A stretch of DNA of 64,000 nt from Pleodorina starrii (GCA_030267565.1 BRXU01000002.1:248001-312000); one strand, 5' to 3'; shown: positions 48,737-61,299, numbered from the stretch's first letter. A program made the numbers and translations. Notes: generated by a model from the letters alone, not told the origin.

Positions 48737-50168
48737 CCATCGGAGCACCTGTACGTGATCGATTTTTGAGCTGAGTGCGCCCGTGCCTTTGCATTTGGCG
48801 AGCTTGGCTCTCTTAGGGGTGGAGGTGTGAGGGGCGCAGCTGCAGCAGCAGTGGAGACCCGCCTCGCCAAGACTTCCACGTGGCCTCGGAGAGGAGCGCG
48901 GCCCTGGTGCCGCCCTGGCGGTGCAGTTTCGCGGTGCCGCCCCCTGCGGGTTGTGATGAGCACACTGGACGGGACTGCAACCCCACAGACATGTATGCAT
49001 CCGATCTGTCCGTGGCCGCGCGCGACGGCCGCGCGCCGGGTGGGTGGGGAACGCGGCGGAAAGCGGAGGACGGCGTTGCAGGGCTCTCACGGACATCTTC
49101 CTTCGGCCCATTTGCTTCGCATGATGGGGGAGGAGGGAGCGGGGCGACGTGGCAAAGTCAGAGAGGCCGCCGGTCCGGTCACTACGGTACTCACCGGTGT
49201 GTGTTTTGTCGGGCGCACTCCAAGACACCCGCAGTTGCCTCTGCCACAGCCGCGGCCAAGAGAGCGGAAAGAGAAACGTGTACATAAGCCCATGACTGGC
49301 ATCGAGTCCTTCAACCAGCGCCGTCGTTGCTTCCGTATTGCGTTTACCGGTAACGGTGCTTCCGGTCGGGTGCGGGGACGCCCCTCTGCCCGCAGGTCTT
49401 AGCCGGGCCCTTGACAGCCAGTTCAGAAACCCACCCCCCCTTCGGCAAAATCAGCACCGTCCCAACAGCCATGGACATGACCCATTGCCTCCGTCCCACC
49501 GTGTGATGTTTTTGGTGATTGCCTTTCCTGTCTTTCCTTGGTCTGTGATTTACTTTGCGCTTGGGCATCCGCGGGATTCAACGGCGTTGTAGTGGGGAGG
49601 AAAATTATTTGGTAGTCCTTGTATTGACGGTTTGCTTTGTTACTTCCACACAAACCCTCACAACCCGTGTCTGTCCAGTCGCCGTCATGTACGGCATCCG
49701 TGCGACAAAGGTACGGCGGAGGTACGTCAAGCGACAGCTCGACTCGACGCACCCACTACCAGCCCTTCCGGAGGGCAGTCTTCAGCAAAAAAGAAGCGAA
49801 CACCGAAAACGGCGCAGCGCAGAAAGCAGCACAGCGCAGATGCCCGCCCGGTGCCTCGCCTCGAAGGGCCACTCCTGCCACCGCCCACCGGCAGTCCACG
49901 CCTTCTACCGCCCTTGAGCGCGCCCTCCCTAGACCTCCTGCCTCGAAACCGTTCACGGGCTCCGGCCTATCCGTGGATAACCTCCCTAACCCCAGCGACC
50001 GGGGCCCTCCGCTCCCCTCCATCCACATCCCGTATCAAAATCACAGCCACCCGCCCATGCGCCTGCACCTGCACCCGGCTGCGGCCCTCCACACTACTCT
50101 CGATCTACGCGGCTCCAGTCTGCTTCTGCGGCGGACCAGACGCGGTGCTCCCTAGCCGTCCTTTCCGA
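48737..50168. other. Intergenic between the satellite and the sorting-nexin gene
   Basis: About 1.4 kb that includes the 3' UTR of the minus-strand sorting nexin. An open frame at 48827-49402 (plus, 191 codons) overlaps an equally long one on the other strand, has Arg/Ala-rich composition and no domain, and is not supported. A family III word is at 49966-49982. No RNA gene seen. Confidence 0.5.
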
Positions 50169-53100
50169 CTACTGCTGCTGCAGCGGCTGCAGCGGCTGGG
50201 GCGATTGCTGCTGCGGGTGCTGGTGCTGCTGCTGGTGGGTCGCGCTGGGCCCCACCCCCGGCCCCGGCCCCACCAGACAGGCCTTGGCGGATTGGAGCTG
50301 TTCCGGAGTGGCGCCCAGCTCGCTAGCAGCCTGCAGCCGAGGGTGAGGGGTAAGAAAGAAACAGTTGGAATAAAGCGGGTGTACCGGTCTGTGCCACACC
50401 CCACCATCTCCGCACGCTGTGTTCACCCCCCGACCCCCTCACCCGCACCGATCCTGCCCCCCCCACCCTCCCCCACGACCGCAGCCCCCCCTACCTGCAG
50501 CCATATCTCCAGGTTCCTCTGCGCGCACGCCGACATGACGGCCGCGTAGTGGTGCAGCAGGCCGCCCAGCTCGTTCCTCAGCTCGGAGCGCAGGCGACCC
50601 ATCTCCTGCGTGTTGACTGCCTTGACGTCCTCGTAACGGGCGCGAGCCGCCACCACCGATTGCTCCAACACCGCCACGTCACCGCTCAAATCCGCCACCT
50701 GGTTGGTCGGTCGGTTGGCACACGAGTCGGGTTCCCGCGGCACGTGGGTTTGCGTGTGTGTATGTATGGCGTGTGTATGGGCTGTATACGACAGCAGTAC
50801 GATGGTTATTTAAGCACGATATTGGCCACGCCGTAGGTGAGACAGACGCGCTATCTCGCGCAGACACACACACACACACACACACACAGGCGATGCCGTT
50901 TCTCCCTGTCTGCCCCTCCTCCCTGTCTTCCTCACCTCCGGGGTTTGCCTGCGTCGCGTCCCCCGCGGTATCTGCTGCAACACCCTATTTCCCCTAGTCC
51001 TCCCTTGTCCTCCCCTTGTCCCCCCCTGTCCTCCCCTGGTCCACCTTTTTTGCTTTCGCCGCGTCGCCCCCCAGCACCTTGGCCCCCGCCGCCTCCAGCT
51101 CCGCAATCGCCCTCCGCCGCCCCTCCAGATCCGACTGCAGTGTGTCGGCGGTGAGTAGCGCCTTGTCGCGAGCCCGGAGGCCCTTGAGCGCGGCCTGGAG
51201 GGGCGTGGAGGTGGGGGGGGGGGGGGGTTGCGGGCGTAGGGCACCGGAACGCAGTGCAGTGCAGTGCAGTGCCCACCCAGCCACCCACCCAGCCACCCAC
51301 CCACACCCACACCCACCGGCATAAGGCCCAGGTACTCGTGGAGGCAGCCCAGCTCGATGGCGCAGCGGCCGGTCACCTGCCACATGACCGGGGGTGTGGG
51401 GGTGTGGGGGGGGGGATCAGCGAAGGAGGGGTTATCCACGTAAAGGGAGCAGGCAGGGTGGGGCGGGGCAGGGGGCAGCACGCGAGGGTAGGTACCCCCC
51501 CACCACACACACGCACCTTCCGGCCGATGCGGCTGGAGCGTACGAGTGCCGTACCGAGCCGCTCCGTGTCGTGCATCAGGTTGCCGCTCTGCTTGAGCTG
51601 CGGGGGTTTGGAGGGAGGCGGAGGGTTTGGTTTGGAGGGAGGTGGAGGGGGCGAGGGTGCGCAGACACAAAATGGGGGAGGGGTCAGGGAGTGATATGCT
51701 CCTTTACATAAAAATGAGTCATGCGCAAGGGCGGCAGCACACCGCGAGGTAGCGAGGTGAGAGTTAAAGGGGTGCGGATGCGGAGCCCCGAAACCATGGA
51801 GGCTGGGAGCCAGGAAGGCAGGGCGCTCCGAAATCACGAAAGCCTCCCGCCTCGCTCCTCCAAGCTCCCCCACCGCCACCGCCACCGCCCCCAACCGCAT
51901 CCCCCTGTCATCCACCTACCCCCACCCAACCCCCCACCCACCCACCGTCCCCGTGTGGTTGGCCAGCGCCACTCCGTCCGTCTTCTCCCCGTTCCTCATC
52001 GCCACCAGAGCCAGCCCCAACTCCCCGTGAACCACCGACCAGCGGTCTAGGCGGGATACCAGCTTCTCAGCCTGCGGGGGGGGGGAGCAGGGTTTTAGGG
52101 TTGTCTTAGGGTTGTTTTAGGGAGAGACACGAGAGACGAAAGACGAGGGCGCCCGCTTCGCCCCCCTCCAAGGTCCACACCCCGGCTTCCTTTCCCCATT
52201 CCCTCCCTCCCTCCCTCCCTCCCTCCCTCCCTCCCTCCCTCCCTCCCTCCCTCCCTCCCTCCCTCCCTCCCTCCCTCCCTCCCTCCCTCCCTCCCTCCCT
52301 CCCTCCCTCCCTCCCTCCCTCCCTCCCTCCCTCCCTCCCTCCCTCCCTCCCTCCCTCCCTCCCTCCCTCCCTCCCTCCCTCCCTCCCTCCCTCCCTCCCT
52401 CCCTCCCTCCCTCCCTCCCTCCCTCCCTCCCTCCCTCCCTCCCTCCCTCCCTCCCTCCCTCCCTCCCTCCCTCCCTCCCTCCCACCCTCCCGGCCGGCTA
52501 ACCCCGCCCCCGCCCTCTCAAGGGGGATGGTTGGATTGCTGCAGCTTGCTCGTAGTGTGCCAACGATGCATCGCACACTCGTTGGCCCCCCGGTAAGCAA
52601 TTCCCGCCTCCCCCGCCCGCCTTCCCCGCCTCTCCTCCGTCTCACCGCCCGACTGGCTACGGTGAGTGCGACCTGCAGCCCCTCCACCTCCTCCCGGGCT
52701 CGGACCAGCGCTGCCTCATCCGGGGGCAGCGAGGCGGAGGAGGAGGGGGTGGACTGGGGACCGGGGGGGGGGGAGGAGGGGGTACGAACCGTACGATACG
52801 GGGGCAAACGATATCGTCAAAGGGTACGGTGAGGCCAAGAAGGAGGGTGTGGGGAGAGGGGTACATAGGGGGTGACATGCGGGCGGGCAGTAAGGAAGAC
52901 AGTTAGGCACATGTGCAGTCCTCTGCACGCACACGCACATGCGCACAAATTGACACGCACACACGCGCAACATGCAAATAGACGTCAAACCCTCCTTGCC
53001 CCTTCCCCCCCTTCTTCACACACACACACACACATACACACACATACACACACACCCGCACGCACGCAACGCACGGAATCACTCAGGCACGCACACGCAC

Positions 53101-56100
53101 ACACCTGCATGCGCTGCGCGGTTTCCTTGATGGCCCGCATGAAGTCGGTGGCCTTCTTGGTGGGCTGGGCGGCCTGGAGGGTGGGTGGGGTGAAGGTTGG
53201 GTGGGTGTGTTGGGGTGGGTGTGGGGCGCCCGCACATACACGCCCGCCCGCACCCTCCCGCACCTGCACGGGGTCCGTGATCGCCCGATCGATCCCCAGA
53301 ACCTGCTTTGAAAACTTGGCCGTCCCCTCCAGCACCGAGCCGCCCAGGCCGGCGGGTCGCAGCGCCAGCCAGGGACCGCTGTCCGCCAACTCGCCCTCCA
53401 CCTCAAGGAAGAGGCGCAGCTCCTAAATAGGCAACGGGAGGGGAAGGACAGGGCGGGGGGAAGGGAGGGGGGGAAGGGAGGCTGGGAGGGAGAGGGAGAG
53501 GGAGAGGGAGAGGGAGAGGGAGCGTATGGCAGCCCACACGGAGACGGAGGTGGAGGCCGCCCATACGGAGACGTAGGCCCCCCCCCTGGAGTCACCTCGC
53601 TGGCTCCAATGACCGGGTGGCGGGCGAGCTTGTTGAGGTAGCGCTCCAGGGCGAGTCTGATCGGAGGGGAGGGGGGAGGGGGGGAGGGGGGGGAGGGGGA
53701 GGGGGGAGGGGGCAAGGGGGTGAGGGAGCGTGTGTGTGGGGGCGGGGGCGTGGACGGTGAGCACGCAGCGCTGTGATAGCGCACAGCTTGGCCGACCTGC
53801 CCCCACCTGCCCCCACCTGCCCCCACCTGCCCCGACCTGGCCAAGAGCCCTTCCGCATCCTTGGGTGATCTGAGCCGCCAAGCCCCCCAACCCGCTCCCA
53901 CTCCCACTCCCACTCCGTCCCTCTGACCCACCCACCCGAGCAAACCCAACACTCTAGAGAGAAAGGCCAGCCCCCAACCCCCATCCCCCCCGCACATCCC
54001 CCCAAAACCCCGGCCACCCCCCAACTCACCCCCAAACCCCGGCCTCCCCCCACCCGCCCACCCCCCACCCCCCACCCCGCCCCGCCCCGGCCCCACCTGC
54101 GCTCCTCCACGAACGCATCCGTCATTCGCTGCCCCTCCATAGCGTTCTTCTCCGGCCGGGGGGGCACAAAGTAGCCCCGGTACTTGTCCTGCAGGACAAA
54201 CCAGGACCAGAACCCGGACCAGGACCAGAACCGGATCGGATCGGATCAGCACCGGATCAGAGGATGGAGGGCAGCAGAGCAGAACAGGGAGGAAAGCGGA
54301 GTGGAGCGCATAACGGCAGCCGCAGGGCAGGGTGGGGCCGCCCCTCCTCCCCGCCCCGCCCCGCCCGCCCCCCCGGCCCCCCCTCCCCCCCCCCTCCTCC
54401 CCCCCCCCTCCTTCCCCGCCCCTCCGCCCCCCCTCACCCCCCCCCTCCTCCCCCCCCCTCTCCCCCCTCCGGGGGCCACACCTTGAGCAGCTCAGCCAGG
54501 GCCACAAACTCCCGGAACCTCCGTCGTACAGTGGTTTCGGGGCGGCCGGGGCCGTTGGGCCCGGCAGGCCGCGCCTTGGCCCGCACCAGGTACGTCACGT
54601 AACCACCTGCGGGGTCGGGTTTGGGTTTCGGGGTCGGGTTTGGAGGGGGCGGGGGAAGAAAGTAAAAGGTAGAACAACACTAGGGGAGAGGAAGAGGGAG
54701 AGGGAGAGGGACGGAGGATAGACGAGGGAGCCGGCAAGCTGGACTGGCGGAGGTGGAGGTGGAGGGAGAGGGAGAGGTGGGGGGATGTAACAGCGGACGT
54801 GGCGCGGCCGTTGCGGATACCGGTATGTCCACTTGGCGCCGGGTAACGGTAACGAAACGAAACGTGACGCAACAAAGCCGCCGGTCTTCCTGTCCTGTCC
54901 CGTCCTGTCTTGTCCGCTCCCGTAGACTCCTTCCTCGACCCCTTCCTCGACTCCTTTCTCGCACGTATATCCCCGAAGCCGGAAACCCTCCTGCGGGACT
55001 GGTGCTGCTGCACCACAACCCCACTTCACCCGCACCACCACCTCACACACCACCGCGCCCCCACTCACCTTTAATTCCGAACAGGCCGCCCTGCTCCCGT
55101 TTGATGGGGTCACTGACGGTGATGAACTGGGAGGAGGAGGTGGAGGTGGAGGAGCCGCGGCCGGCGCCGGAGGGCCCCGCCGGTGGGGCGGGCTGCGGCC
55201 GCTGGCCGGGGCCCGGCGGGGAGTGCTGCGGAGACAGCGCCTGAGGGGGGTGGGGTAGGAGTGCACCCGGGCAGGCAGGCAGGCGGGAGGAGGGGAGCGG
55301 AGGGGAGGGGAGACAGGCGAATGGGAAGGTGGTTGAGAGGCTGGCAGGCTGGCTGGCAGGCAGGCTGGTGTGTGTGTGTGTCAAGCAGGCATGCGGGCGG
55401 GCGGGCGGGCGGGAGGGGGGGAAGGGCAGCGGGCAAAGGTATGTCGGGGCTGGGGTACCTCACCTCTGCCAAATCTACAATTACATCGCCGCCCGTCTCG
55501 GCGGCACCTCCGCCCGCCAGCCTTCCGACCCCCACCTCCGCCCCTAGCCCCACCTCCGGCCCCCCAGCTCCACCTCCGCCAGCCTCCCGACCCCCACCTA
55601 CGCCCCCAACCCCCGACCCCCACCTCTGCCCCCAGCCCCACCCGGAGGTCGTCCCCCTGGAGGAGGAAATCCCCCGAACCGGGATACATCAGCGGCTCCA
55701 GGGCGGCAGCAGCAGATCCCGCAGCGGCGGCTGGCGAGGGGGAGCCACCCGCCTGACCCAGCACCGTCCCGCTGCCGCCAGCCCCACCCGCCGCCGCCGC
55801 CGGGGTTGGCGGCTCCGCCGCCAACGGCCCCGACCACGGCGCCCCGCCGCCGCCGCCGCCGTTGGCCGTACTAGGCGGCGGCAGCGCTTGCTGCTGCTGG
55901 TGGTACTGCTGGTGGTGGTGGTGGTTGTGTTGGTGGTTGTGTTGGTGGTTGTGGTGGTTATGTTCCATTCCGGTCGTTGGCGGGAAGGACGTTGAGGGTC
56001 CCGCGGCGCCCCCCAGAAGGGGGTGATGCCCCGAAGTCAGCGGATCGTCGGCGCCGCCGCCGCCGGCTGCTGCCGCCGCCGCGGCGGCGGCGGCAGCGGC

Positions 56101-56304
56101 GTGTATCCCCAGCGGCGCCTGCTCGTACATGATCGAGTCCTCGTACGACGGCGGTTTGGCTGCGGCGAGTTCGCCGTACGTCGGGTAGTTGGTGGTGGTT
56201 ATGATGGTTGAGTCGCTGACGCCCAGTCCGAGTCCCAGGCCGCCGTAGGATGCGAACAGCTCGTCGTTCGAGTCGTCACCCGCCAGAGCGCGAAAGCGGT
56301 CCAT
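50169..56304 (-). CDS. Sorting nexin with PX and BAR domains, SNX1/2-like (14 exons, 743 aa)
   Basis: SNX1/2 proteins bind endosomal phosphoinositides and, with retromer, shape tubules for cargo recycling. Exons: 55642-56304, 55069-55240, 54482-54606, 54097-54188, 53596-53656, 53264-53422, 53105-53173, 52646-52753, 51946-52071, 51517-51597, 51317-51376, 51045-51194, 50495-50698, 50169-50330. Every phase fits. The ATG gives MDRFRALAGDDSNDELF, followed by a long Ala/Gly/His/Gln-rich N-terminal region. The PX domain covers about residues 259-385: QFITVSDPIKRE, GGYVTYLVRAKA, the basic RRRFREFVALAELL, PPRPEKN and EERRLALERYLNKLARHP. GTAKFSKQVLGID and the helical BAR region follow (VRAREEVEGLQVAL, RLDRWSVVHGELGLALVAM, LHEYLGLMPAALKGL, RNELGGLLHHYAAVM). 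The C-terminus is Gln/His/Pro-rich. Confidence 0.93.
50866..50888. repeat. (CA)n microsatellite in intron 12 of the sorting nexin
   Basis: About eleven CA dinucleotides, between the exons ending at 51045 and starting at 50698. Further CA-rich stretches lie at about 53018-53056 in intron 7. Confidence 0.85.
51681..51702. repeat. Dispersed intronic repeat, family II, copy 2
   Basis: Same word as 18929-18950 (TCAGGGAGTGATATGCTCC plus flanking G's), in intron 9 of the sorting nexin. Both copies are followed by a TA-rich patch and atgag. Confidence 0.7.
52199..52484. repeat. (CCCT)n microsatellite, about 285 bp, in intron 8 of the sorting nexin
   Basis: Nearly perfect CCCT tetranucleotides on the plus strand, so GGGA in the transcript. 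The intron lies between the exons at 52646-52753 and 51946-52071. Open frames within it ([10 protein letters not shown]) are artefacts. Confidence 0.95.
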
Positions 56305-56314
56305 GTTACCCTGG

Positions 56315-56346
<32 letters not shown>

Positions 56347-58025
56347 GTTTCCCAGAGGTTTGGCAGGAGGTTGTGGATGATGTTGGGATGTTGGATGTGG
56401 GTGTGGCAACAATGGGGGGAGGGGCGAACCCTGAGGCTCGATTCGAGGGGGTGGTCACTGGTCAGTCCGCGACCCGGGCTGCAACCTCCTCCTGCCACCA
56501 CCACCATCCATTGGCGCGCCCGCAGCTCCTTCCTTCCTTCCCCAAAGCCCTTTTCCCGCTTCTTCTTTCCTTTCCTTGGGCTTCGGTTTCGGCTTCAACG
56601 CAAAACCCCAAGCACGACACCGTCATGGATCCCTGTTTCAAAGCTGTGGCCCCGAAACGGCACCGCCGGTGTCTTGAGCACCCCGGTACTCAGCGGTTTT
56701 CACACGCAGGTCGGCAATCCCGCCGTTGTACTCAGCACCGGTGGCCACACCCCCGAACCAGCCTCGAAGCTGTAGGATCACTCGACGCTGCTGAACCTGT
56801 GGATCTGGATCTGGATCTGTTTGCGAATCTGGATCCAGTCTGATCCTGATCTGTCCCACGGGTCGCACCCCCACAAATCCAGCCTCCCGCTTCCCAACCT
56901 GTAGCTCGGCATTGTCCCCCAGGTCAAGACCGTCGTGACTGCCACGACCGACCGGCAGACTGGCCAGATGGGAGGTCAGGTCCTCCATGTCCTGTGCAGT
57001 ACAGTGCCGTACGGTGCGGTGCAGAATGGGGAAGCGGGGAAGGGGGTGAGGGGGTGAGGGGGGTGTGGGACGAGGGAGGCAGCCCAGGAGGCGCCGGGAG
57101 AGGCGCACGCGCGCGGGTTTAGGGATTTCCTGACGCGCTGCAAAGCAGCTTGCAAGACAGCGGAGATGTAGGGCGAGACAAGGTAGGGGCGAGAGAGGAG
57201 GTGTGGGTGCGGAGGGAGGAGGTCGGGCAGAGATGCACCTGCGCGGACTGTGCGTGAAGGGGTGTTCTGCGCGTCTGCTGGCGGGGAGGGGGATGTGCAA
57301 GGGGCGAGCGCAGTGGGCATGAATTGAGTCGCGCCGCGCGATGTTTCCTTGGATAACAAATTCTGTGGGGGAGAAAAAAGTTATGTGTGGCATAATGGGT
57401 GTGCGTTCGGCAGGAAATGCAAAGTTACACAACAAGGGTTCCGCGGGACCCTCGCTCTAGCCCGTGCAGCCCCGTACCTGGTCGTCAAAGGCTCCCCCAC
57501 CGCGCAGCGGATCGTCAATCATGCCCTTGTTTGCCATATTGGTGACTAGGAGCCCTCACGCGAGTGGCATTCCGTGCTGGGGATTCCGTGCTGGAGAATT
57601 TCGTCGAGGTTCGGACGAGACACCGAAAAGCTGGTCACAGGTGTAAGGACAAGGGCTTACGTGGCTCAGACCCGAACGCGTGTCGGGAGATGGTTACGGG
57701 CAACGACGTGCGTGAGCGAAGGGACAAACTTCTCGAGCAGAACGACGGGGTTCGGGTGCAGGCACGTCCTTATAAGGTTAAGGTGTCTCCTGCCGCACTG
57801 TCGCAATTTTTAACTCGGACAATACGTTGGCTTGCCAAATGGAGCGCACTCTGGCACTCATGCCGTGCGGAAGGCACGACGCACGACATACCAATGTGCC
57901 CAACCATGACTGCTGGAGCGGAACGCTATCAAAGCCATAACTGCTTTCATTATACCTGAAGTACAGCAAGGAACCATTTGTGTGAGCTTGCACCCAACCA
58001 CTTCTGTGCATAGATCCCAAGTATC
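56305..58025. other. Divergent intergenic region (sorting nexin / ALY)
   Basis: About 1.7 kb between two start codons facing away from each other. A (GGC)n run lies just upstream of the sorting-nexin ATG at about 56313-56345. Several open frames cross the region but none has domain character or splice support. No TATA box is certain. Confidence 0.55.
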
Positions 58026-61000
58026 ATGGCGGAAACCAAGTTAACAATGTCGTTGGACGACCTAATAGCGCAGGCGTCGAAAAAGAGAGACAGAAAGCCT
58101 CAGCAACAACAGCAGTCGGCTCCCTCTGCTCCGCAGTCCGGGCCTCGGAAAGGGTTGAGGAGGAACCGCAAGAGCGCTGCGAACGGTAATGCTGCTCCTC
58201 AGCAGCAGCAGCCAAAGCAGCAACCACAGCAACAGCAGCAGCCAAAGCAACAGCAGCCGCAGCGGCAGGTGCAGGCCCAACAGGGCGGTCAGCGGAACCG
58301 CAGGAGTGGTGCTTCCGACCTGGGCGTTCGCGGAGGAAATGTGCAAAAGCGCAGCGTGATCGAGGTGCCTGCCAAGATGATCAGGGCGCCGCTGCAGGCA
58401 CCCTCGCTGCCGCGGGTAAGGCGCGGACATCGCTGTTTATTTCGGGACCTTTCGCTGACCGGGTGTTCAGCAACGTGGTGCCCGTTATATATCTTCAATG
58501 CAGAGGCAGCCACTGCCGCTACGGCAGCCAGCACCGGAGGGCAAGTGGGAGCACGACCTGTACAACGATGACTTCGCGCCCGCGCGGCGCGCTCCCGTGT
58601 CGCAGGTTGCGGCAACCAGCTCCAAGCTGTGAGTATGACGTTCCCATTAGACGCTGGATTGCACTGCTTTTCACGCTGCATTTGTCCAGTGTGCGTGCTC
58701 CGCCCCCGGGGAGCCGACTGGGGAGCCCCTCCTCCGTCCACGCCGGTCGTGGAGGAGCTCGCGACTCTCTGCGCAGCAGCAGTATGCGGGCCCTGCACGA
58801 TGTGCCAGGAGAGACAGAGCATCCCGCGACTGCAGCAATCAATCAATCGTTTCGGCGCCATCTGGCGCTGGGACCGTCGGTGGAGACGTCTGGTTGTTGA
58901 CATGAGTTTCAAGCACCTCGCAAGTGTGGGCCGGCGCCCTGACAGCTCTCCTCCCGCTCCCTGGCGACTGCCGCAGCATCATTACCAACCTGCACCACCA
59001 GGTCTCGGAGGACGACCTGCTGGTGGGTGAGGGGCGTGTGGGAGGAGAGAGGGCGGTGGATTTCGGGCCGGCATGCCGGAACGCGGCGGGGACGAAAACG
59101 GGTGGCTGCGCGGCTGGATTTCGGCTGGCCGAGGCGTTGAGAGTGTTTTCACCGATCACCGATCGGGTGCCGTGGGAATTAGCACGCTGGGGATGAGACG
59201 TGCCGTAAGGCTGCCCTGCATTTTGGTATTGCGTGGATGTTGTTACGCGTAGCACCAGGAATGCACATGGGCTGTGTTCACTTGTCGTTTTGGGTCGCAG
59301 GGCACGGGTTTTGAAGCCACGTTGTTTGTAAATGCCCCGCGCAGGAGCTGTTCTCGACCTGCGGTACGGTCAAGAGCCGAGGGATCAACTTCGACAACTC
59401 GTAAGTGCCCCCTACTTGCCTTCATACGCGCCCGCCTGCGGACGATGATAACGTCCGAAGGGATTTCCATGGTAGGGCAATGCTGCTTCTGTCTGCATGC
59501 GAAAATCGAGCCTCGGTGCCCCGTCTCGTTTCGTTTTGTTGCGCAGCGGGCGCTCGCTCGGCTCGGGATGGGTCGTGTTTGAGACCCGCGCGGAGGCGGA
59601 GGCGGCCAAGAAGGAGTACCACCAAGTGAAGCTGGATGGGCGGCCCATGGAGATCTCCTTCTCGGACAGCGGGGCGAGCGGCGCGATGCTCACGAAGCTG
59701 TCCTCGGGCATCTCGTGAGTCCTTCTTCCCCGCGTGGGCCGTGCAGGGGTGATGGCGAAGATGACGATGATGAAAATGGTAGTGGAACTGTTGAATGGAG
59801 GCGGGGGACCTTCAGCGCGCATTGTGCGTTCCACAGCACGCAACCTTCGCATCGCACCGTGGCTGTGTTGTTGCCCGCGTGTCCACGATCGCGCTCCACG
59901 ATAACTTCCTGCCAGCTTCATCCCTCGGCGACAGCACTTGTATAACCGTGTGCCACTGCCCGGCCTGGCGAACAGGGTCCAGAAGCCCGGAGCGGGCGGG
60001 GCCGGCGGCGCCGGCCGCGCTGGCGGTGCGGGCGGCGCTGGCGGTGCGGGTGGCGCTGGCAAGCCGGGCAGCGGGGGGCAGCGCCTGGCGGCGGCGGCCA
60101 TCCGGGAGACAGCGGCGGCGTCGCGGTAAGAGCCCAGCAGGCAGCTGAATCGACCCATGGCTGTGCCTGTCGCTTTGGGCGGGCGGGCGGGGGAGGGCGG
60201 TGGAAAGTGTGGGCGGTGCAATCATGTCTTCTCAAATATCGTCAGCGTAGTGGGGCTTGGAACGGGGCGCACTAGTCAACCAGCCCTGTCGAGGCCTGCG
60301 AAGGTGGCTGCCATCGACCCATAGCAGGAGATTGGGACGCACGGCGTCTGTTGCAAGCGCGATTCCTGAACTTGGGACCCCCCTGTTGCTGTGTGAATGC
60401 AGAGGCGGGCGAAGCGGTGCCCGCGGCGGCCGGCTCCGCAGCCGAGTGGTGAGTGTTCTTGCGTGGCGCTTTGTCCTCTCACCGACAGGCTTGGGTATAA
60501 ATTAATGTCATGGGCTGCAGTGTCTTGTTATCTCGGATGTGTTGGATGGACAAATGAGAAATAAAGCGAGCATCACCCTTGACGACACGTACCATCTTCC
60601 TACAGCCCCTTCTTAAATCACCACTTCTACCATTCACGGCAGCTGCACAGGTCGTTAGCTGTCAGCGAGCACCTGCTGTGCTACGTCTTAAGTCTGCTTG
60701 TTCAGCTGGCTGCGCCATTGCTTGCTCCCGCCCCGCCCCGGTGCGCAGGTCGGCCAGGCACAACTGGACGCGGACCTGCAGGACTACATGCTGGTGAGAA
60801 TCTGGGGCACTAGTCATTCATGCATGTGTGCAGCTGACGCAGCGCGCGTTGTGCATAATGCACGAACGCCGATCGGCGCGCGTCGGTGGATGCGGTCTGC
60901 TGGCTGTGCGGCTGCGGCTGTGAGAATGAGATTGCTGTGTGGGAGCCACTGAGCTTCGGTACAGATCCCGTTACATCTGTCGTGCCTGCATGGGTCGCCT

Positions 61001-61299
61001 TACAACTTGCACTGGTTGGGTGGCACGGATGATCAAATCCCTCGTGCGCTTCTTGTGTGGAAGGAATAGTACCCTCTTTCGGAACGTTGGGTTCAAGACC
61101 AGGTTGACCTCCACTGGTGAGGCGCACTGACACCGACCCAAGGCGCACAAAGGCACAACCCTCGCTCGTCCTTTTTCATGCAGCTATGCACCGCTGACCG
61201 ACTTGGCCCGCCAGCGACACACGGGACCGGGGCAGCAAACGCTAGTGCCTTCACTCCCCTTCGTGCACCCCCCTTCGACGCGCCGCATTGCAGGAGTGA
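58026..61299 (+). CDS. ALY: ALY/REF-type mRNA export adaptor with one RRM (9 exons, about 343 aa)
   Basis: ALY/REF proteins are TREX subunits that load export receptors onto spliced mRNA in the nucleus. Exons: 58026-58415, 58504-58628, 58977-59022, 59345-59400, 59547-59714, 59976-60125, 60403-60448, 60749-60793, 61294-61299. Phases fit throughout. The N-terminus has the conserved MSLDDLIAQ box, then Gln/Arg-rich sequence. The RRM runs from about residue 171 ([35 protein letters not shown], then GSGWVVF as RNP1 and [10 protein letters not shown]). A Gly/Ala-rich stretch, an RGG-like patch ([15 protein letters not shown]) and the family-typical [11 protein letters not shown] near the end follow. 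The last exon is a choice: an acceptor at 61293 gives an immediate stop, while an acceptor at 61183 would add an unrelated tail to 61438. I prefer the first because ALY proteins normally end soon after this helix. Confidence 0.92.

Noticed and set aside
48827..49402. 191-codon plus-strand frame downstream of the satellite
   Set aside because: Overlaps an equally long minus-strand frame, is Arg/Ala-rich with no motif, and has no splice-consistent continuation.
56305..56412. Upstream extension of the sorting-nexin reading frame to about 56412
   Set aside because: The extension has no ATG, is a His/Pro/poly-Pro translation of a (GGC)n run, and the ATG at 56304 starts a normal acidic N-terminus.
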